From NCBI RefSeq assembly GCF_900607235.1, contig NZ_LR027849.1, forward strand, positions 744,001-808,000: DNA of 64,000 bases, read 5' to 3'. The stretch is from Olivibacter jilunii. Its GTDB lineage: Bacteria > Bacteroidota > Bacteroidia > Sphingobacteriales > Sphingobacteriaceae. The notes below the pieces were generated by a model. The model had not been told where the DNA came from, made no database searches, and worked only from the letters and a program-made list of their open reading frames with translations. Position 1 is the first letter of the stretch; each line of letters begins with the position of its first letter. Positions 60,476 through 64,000 of the stretch are shown in pieces. The translations under genes were made by a program, and so were the position numbers.

Positions 60476-61084
60476 TTATTTCTTTTCGCCTGTATATAAA
60501 ACCGGATTCAGCGAGGGATCATTATACATCTTCATCTGTTTGTATACTTTCATATATTTTTTTCCCATTTTAATATCTTCGAGTAACTCATCGATGCTAT
60601 TGGAAAGATCTTCCCGCTGCTCTAATAATATACGAAGCTTTTGACCACACTGATCGCGATGTTCAGGCGTGGCATCACGACGTTCAGCCTCAATTTGCAT
60701 GTGATAAATTTTCAATGCCAGGATAGAAAGCCTATCAATAGCCCAGGCAGGACTCTCCGTATTTATCCTAGCATCCGGTAGAGGCTTTACATCTTTGAAT
60801 GCATTTAGATAGTAACTATCTATGTATTCAACCGTATCTGTGCGGTCTTGATTGGACTGATCGATCCTCCTTTTCCATTTTAGCCCTTCCACCGGAGCGA
60901 TATTGGGATCACGTACTTCGTCTTCCATATGCCACTGTACCGTGTCTATCCAACATTTAAGATATAGTAAATGTTCCAGCGTATGAGCTTCATAAGGATT
61001 CTTTATAGGATGGTCTATATTATTAAGAACATGGTAATCGTGAATAGCTTGACTGAATATTTTATTAGCGTGTTGTGCGATCAT
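60476..61084 (-). CDS. DUF4254 domain protein
   Basis: 202 residues from the ATG at 61084 (a TTG at 61090 is less likely). It is mainly helical, with conserved stretches EAHTLEHLLYLKCWIDTVQWHMEDE and AIDRLSILALKIYHM, matching DUF4254 over its full length. The function is unknown, but the gene is usually next to GT9-type glycosyltransferases in Bacteroidota, as here, so a link to LPS or envelope glycan synthesis is likely. It begins 12 bases after the PolX-like gene ends. Confidence 0.9.
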   Translation of the reverse strand: MIAQHANKIFSQAIHDYHVLNNIDHPIKNPYEAHTLEHLLYLKCWIDTVQWHMEDEVRDPNIAPVEGLKWKRRIDQSNQDRTDTVEYIDSYYLNAFKDVKPLPDARINTESPAWAIDRLSILALKIYHMQIEAERRDATPEHRDQCGQKLRILLEQREDLSNSIDELLEDIKMGKKYMKVYKQMKMYNDPSLNPVLYTGEKK

Positions 61085-61096
61085 TCTCAAAGGTAA

Positions 61097-62779
61097 TTAT
61101 TTTATACTTGTTTTACGAGAGCTAAAGTAGCTGTCCAATTTTTCCAGATCAAAACAATTGAGGCATTGCGAGGCTGTAAGTCCTCCTTTTCTTGCCACTA
61201 AAGTTCCATAACGCATATCGTGAAATCCTTCTACGCGATGGGCGTCGGGATTGATGGAAAGATAGACACCCTTCTCAATCGCATAACGGTGCCAGCGCCA
61301 ATCTAAATCTAATCTTAACGGGTTTGCATTGACTTCGATGGCTACCCCATTGGCAGCACAGGCATCGATTACCTTTTTATAATCAATGGGATATCCCTTT
61401 CTGCTTAACAGAAGGCGCCCGGTTGGATGCCCTAAAATGGTCGTATAAGGATTTTCAATAGCTTTGATTAAACGTAGGGTAGCTTTTTCCTCGTCCATTT
61501 TCAGGTTGGCATGCACAGAAGCAACTACAAAATCAAATTCTCTTAATAACTCATCCGGGTAGTCCAAAGAGCCGTCTCCCAAAATATCCGACTCAATACC
61601 TTTAAAAATCTTAAAAGGATATAATGTTTGATTTAACGAATCTATTTCTTCCCATTGCAATCTTACCCGGTCCTCTTTTAAGCCATTTGCATAAACTGCT
61701 GTCCGAGAGTGATCACATATCCCTAAATATTGTAACTGAAGAACGTCTTTGCAATATAGAGCCATCTCTTTCAGTGAATGAACGCCGTCGCTATAGGTGC
61801 TATGATTATGCAAAGTGCCTTTTATATCGTCATAAGTTATAAGGTTAGGAAGTGTATGGTCGTGGGCTTTTTGGACTTCATCCAAGCCTTCACGCAATTC
61901 AGGTTCAATAAAGTCTAAGTTTAATTGACGGTAAATTTCCTCTTCACTTTCCGCATTAGGAACTCCTTTTTCATAAAGTTGTTCGAGTAACGCGATGTGC
62001 TGTTGATTACCTGTGGTGATTAATAGGTGCTTAGAGAACTCATTTACGTTGCTTAAAATAAAATGTATAGGAAGACCGCTTTCGTGAACTGTCCGAATTT
62101 TATTTTCCTGATAATCAAATTGGATAAGTCGCTTATCTTTTTCAATATATATCAATATTTCCTCGGCACTGGCAGTTGTAATCAATTCGACCGATGATAG
62201 TAATTCCAATTTGCGCCTGAAATCACCTGTATAACTCAAGAGATGTTGGTCGGAAAGCATCTCTTTGAGTGTATCAAAAATTGAACTGGCTAACTTCTCT
62301 GCCTGGGAATACAAAAATAAACCTTGACTGGCCATATTAAACTCAATGGCCATCTTGATTTCTTCTTGTGTTTTTAGCCCGAACCCCTTTGCTTCGATCA
62401 GTCGATTTTCGTTACACGCATAGTAAAGCTCTCCTAACGTTTCGATTGCAAGCGTATTCCATATGATCAAGATTTTTTTTGGCCCCAAACCTTTTATTGT
62501 TAGCATCTCTAAAATGCCTTCAGGTGTTTTAGCGAGTAATGCCTCTAGATCCTCTATACAGCCCGTATGGATAAGCTCCCAAACTTTTGACGCTATGCTT
62601 TTGCCGATACCTTGCTCTGTACTTAATTCTTGTTCCGTTTTATCAATAATTTTAAAAGGTAGCTTATCTAGCTTAAAAGCTGCATTAGCTATCGCTTTAG
62701 TTTTGAAGGAATTCTCGCCATGTAATTCCATCAATTGCGAAAGCAATCTAAATTTGCGGGATATAATTTTATTTTCCAT
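61097..62779 (-). CDS. PolX-like protein: degenerate polymerase domain with intact PHP domain
   Basis: 560 residues. The N-terminus carries helix-hairpin-helix motifs (KGLGPKKILIIW near 97; GFGLKTQEEI). The polymerase-beta-like part (about 150-300) keeps a GDFRRKLELL stretch where family X has GSFRRG. The following metal-binding Asp-x-Asp is replaced (SSVELITTA), so polymerase activity is doubtful. The C-terminal PHP domain (about 325-555) is complete: HNHSTYSDG, DHSR, GIESD, ASVHAN, LGHPTGR, EVNANP and NPDAHR. It may be a metal-dependent 3'-5' exonuclease or phosphatase for repair. It leads the operon with DUF4254, GT9 and SixA. Confidence 0.82.
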   Translation of the reverse strand: MENKIISRKFRLLSQLMELHGENSFKTKAIANAAFKLDKLPFKIIDKTEQELSTEQGIGKSIASKVWELIHTGCIEDLEALLAKTPEGILEMLTIKGLGPKKILIIWNTLAIETLGELYYACNENRLIEAKGFGLKTQEEIKMAIEFNMASQGLFLYSQAEKLASSIFDTLKEMLSDQHLLSYTGDFRRKLELLSSVELITTASAEEILIYIEKDKRLIQFDYQENKIRTVHESGLPIHFILSNVNEFSKHLLITTGNQQHIALLEQLYEKGVPNAESEEEIYRQLNLDFIEPELREGLDEVQKAHDHTLPNLITYDDIKGTLHNHSTYSDGVHSLKEMALYCKDVLQLQYLGICDHSRTAVYANGLKEDRVRLQWEEIDSLNQTLYPFKIFKGIESDILGDGSLDYPDELLREFDFVVASVHANLKMDEEKATLRLIKAIENPYTTILGHPTGRLLLSRKGYPIDYKKVIDACAANGVAIEVNANPLRLDLDWRWHRYAIEKGVYLSINPDAHRVEGFHDMRYGTLVARKGGLTASQCLNCFDLEKLDSYFSSRKTSIK

Positions 62780-62860
62780 TTCGATGTATTGTTAAGGGGC
62801 TTCGAAGCTTTGCCAATATAACGGGCAAACTTACGTATATAGACGATATATAACAAAATG

Positions 62861-62912
62861 TGCGCAACCAAAAAAGGGCACTCCGAAAGGAGTGCCCTTT
62901 TTTGGTTGCGCA
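62861..62912. terminator. Perfect 24-base-stem bidirectional terminator
   Basis: The left arm (62861-62884, TGCGCAACCAAAAAAGGG then CACTCC) is a perfect inverted copy of 62889-62912, with a GAAA tetraloop at 62885-62888. The six-T and six-A tracts are inside the stem. It lies 10 bases past the sppA stop, on the minus strand, and before the PolX-like operon. Confidence 0.85.
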
Positions 62913-62921
62913 CGGTAAGAT

Positions 62922-64000
62922 TTAATGAATATTAATCATATACGGTAATCTTGCCTGTATACCGCTTTGTTGCATAACCTGCTTTGCTTGTTCGTAAAGA
63001 AGGTAGCCTTCATTCATTTCTTTCTTCATTATCCAAGTCTTCAGCTTATCGCTGGAAGAACCGAGAAAAGCTTCTAAAGGATCTTTCATGGCAGGGTAGC
63101 TCACCAGTTTATAGTCTTTCAATTTGGCTTTACGAGCTGCAGCTGTAATAGCTTCATTGAAACTGGCTAAACGATCAACTAAACCAATTTTTGCCGCTTG
63201 TGCACCCGTCCATACCCGTCCTTGACCGATACTATCTACTTGGCTTTGACTTATTTTTCTACCGTTAGCTACTTTTTTTGTAAAGGTATCGTACGTCTTG
63301 TTTACTTCTTGTTGAATAAGGTCGCGCTCGTCCGCTGTAAGTGGTCTATTAACACTCATTAGGTCAGCATATTTTCCTGTTTTTACTTCATCAAACGTAA
63401 TTCCCAATTTGTTGTTGAAAAAGTTCTGTAAATTTGGAATAATACCAAACACACCGATTGAACCTGTAATGGTATTCGGTTGAGCAAAAATGGAATCGGC
63501 GGCGCAGGCAATATAGTAACCACCCGAAGCTGCAACGTCGCCCATTGATACGATAATAGGTTTTACCTTTTTTGTCAGTTCAACTTCTTTCCAAATAACA
63601 TCAGAAGCCAACGAGCTTCCACCCGGAGAGTTGATACGAAGCACAACTGCTTTAACTTTATCATCTTCACGTACTGTTCTAATCGCTCTCGAAATTCTTT
63701 CCGAACCAATTTGCTCATCAGAACCCTCACCGGAAACGATATCACCTACTGCGTAGACTACAGCTAGCCGATTTTGCGAACCGTTTTCTTCTGTTTTTGG
63801 AGAAGTATAATCTTCAATATTTATTGACTTGATCTTCTTCTTTTTATCAATGCACAACTTAACTTTTAGTTCATCTATTATTTCATTTTTATATTTCAAC
63901 CCGTCAACTAATTTTGCGTTCAGCGCCTTCTCGGCATCTCTTCCACTGTAGTTGTCGGCAATGTTCCGCAAGGAATCCATAGGTATATTCCGTGATTTGG
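62922..64000 (-). CDS. sppA: Signal peptide peptidase SppA (long form), C-terminal part
   Basis: The frame runs open past the right edge (an in-frame KSRNIP precedes the first internal ATG at 63980), so the N-terminal ~235 residues of a usual ~585 are outside. The visible part is the catalytic C-terminal half: RINSPGGSSLASD, then SMGDVAASGGYYIACAADSIFA with the catalytic Ser (AASGGY). The general-base Lys lies in the missing half. SppA cleaves remnant signal peptides in the membrane. It ends just before a perfect 24-base-stem terminator. Confidence 0.93.
   Translation of the reverse strand, partial: KSRNIPMDSLRNIADNYSGRDAEKALNAKLVDGLKYKNEIIDELKVKLCIDKKKKIKSINIEDYTSPKTEENGSQNRLAVVYAVGDIVSGEGSDEQIGSERISRAIRTVREDDKVKAVVLRINSPGGSSLASDVIWKEVELTKKVKPIIVSMGDVAASGGYYIACAADSIFAQPNTITGSIGVFGIIPNLQNFFNNKLGITFDEVKTGKYADLMSVNRPLTADERDLIQQEVNKTYDTFTKKVANGRKISQSQVDSIGQGRVWTGAQAAKIGLVDRLASFNEAITAAARKAKLKDYKLVSYPAMKDPLEAFLGSSSDKLKTWIMKKEMNEGYLLYEQAKQVMQQSGIQARLPYMINIH

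Overview
The window looks like chromosomal DNA of a Bacteroidota, most probably a member of the Sphingobacteriaceae. The evidence is AT-rich sequence, repeated use of the Bacteroidota promoter (TTTG, about 19-21 bases, TAnnTTTG), paired outer-membrane barrels and GLPGLI-family proteins, many secreted peptidases and lipoproteins, and families typical of the phylum (DUF4349, DUF4254, LytS/LytTR pairs). I saw no insertion sequence, prophage, CRISPR array or rRNA. Gene content is mostly housekeeping and envelope. Two genes are cut by the window edges: an ABC-2 permease at the left and SppA at the right.

Layout. 1-3.3 kb: end of an ABC-2 exporter operon, a DUF4349 lipoprotein and a small beta-barrel. 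3.4-6.1 kb: an HxlR regulator divergent from a stand-alone FabF through a symmetrical promoter/operator, then a LysR regulator. 6.2-14 kb: an M14 peptidase, a barrel/GLPGLI pair, and a divergent two-component system preceded by an array of TGTTAA direct repeats. 14-23 kb: DinB, a RibD-C/DHFR-like protein, a GH36 alpha-galactosidase, OsmC, a radical-SAM/DUF4130 DNA-repair cassette, a candidate small RNA, PAP2, a SufR-like regulator and an arylamine N-acetyltransferase. 23-31 kb: an RND efflux operon (MFP, RND, TolC) next to its own two-component system. 31-37 kb: MprF, a HAD phosphatase, a secreted protein of unknown function, a luciferase-like oxidoreductase and DUF423. 37-43 kb: tRNA-Ser(GGA), a LytS/LytTR pair, an orphan REC-HPt protein, a small putative DNA-binding protein with an operator, and a decayed PhnB-like gene. 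43-57 kb: a 2H phosphoesterase, DUF1772, an esterase, an SMP-30 lactonase, an ECF sigma operon, M3 and M1 peptidases, a second barrel/GLPGLI pair and cardiolipin synthase. 57-64 kb: MscS, an aldose epimerase, a PolX-like/DUF4254/GT9/SixA operon and SppA.

How the parts connect. The most useful signal is regulatory. A TGTTAA repeat at 10-base spacing precedes the two-component system at 11.7 kb (six copies) and the second barrel/GLPGLI pair at 51.6 kb (two copies), in both cases just upstream of a candidate promoter. This suggests that one response regulator controls two paralogous barrel/GLPGLI pairs 40 kb apart. Likewise, a TTTGAA(A/G) repeat at 11-base spacing lies upstream of both the efflux two-component system and tolC, suggesting a small self-contained regulon. 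These links are inferred from sequence and are untested.
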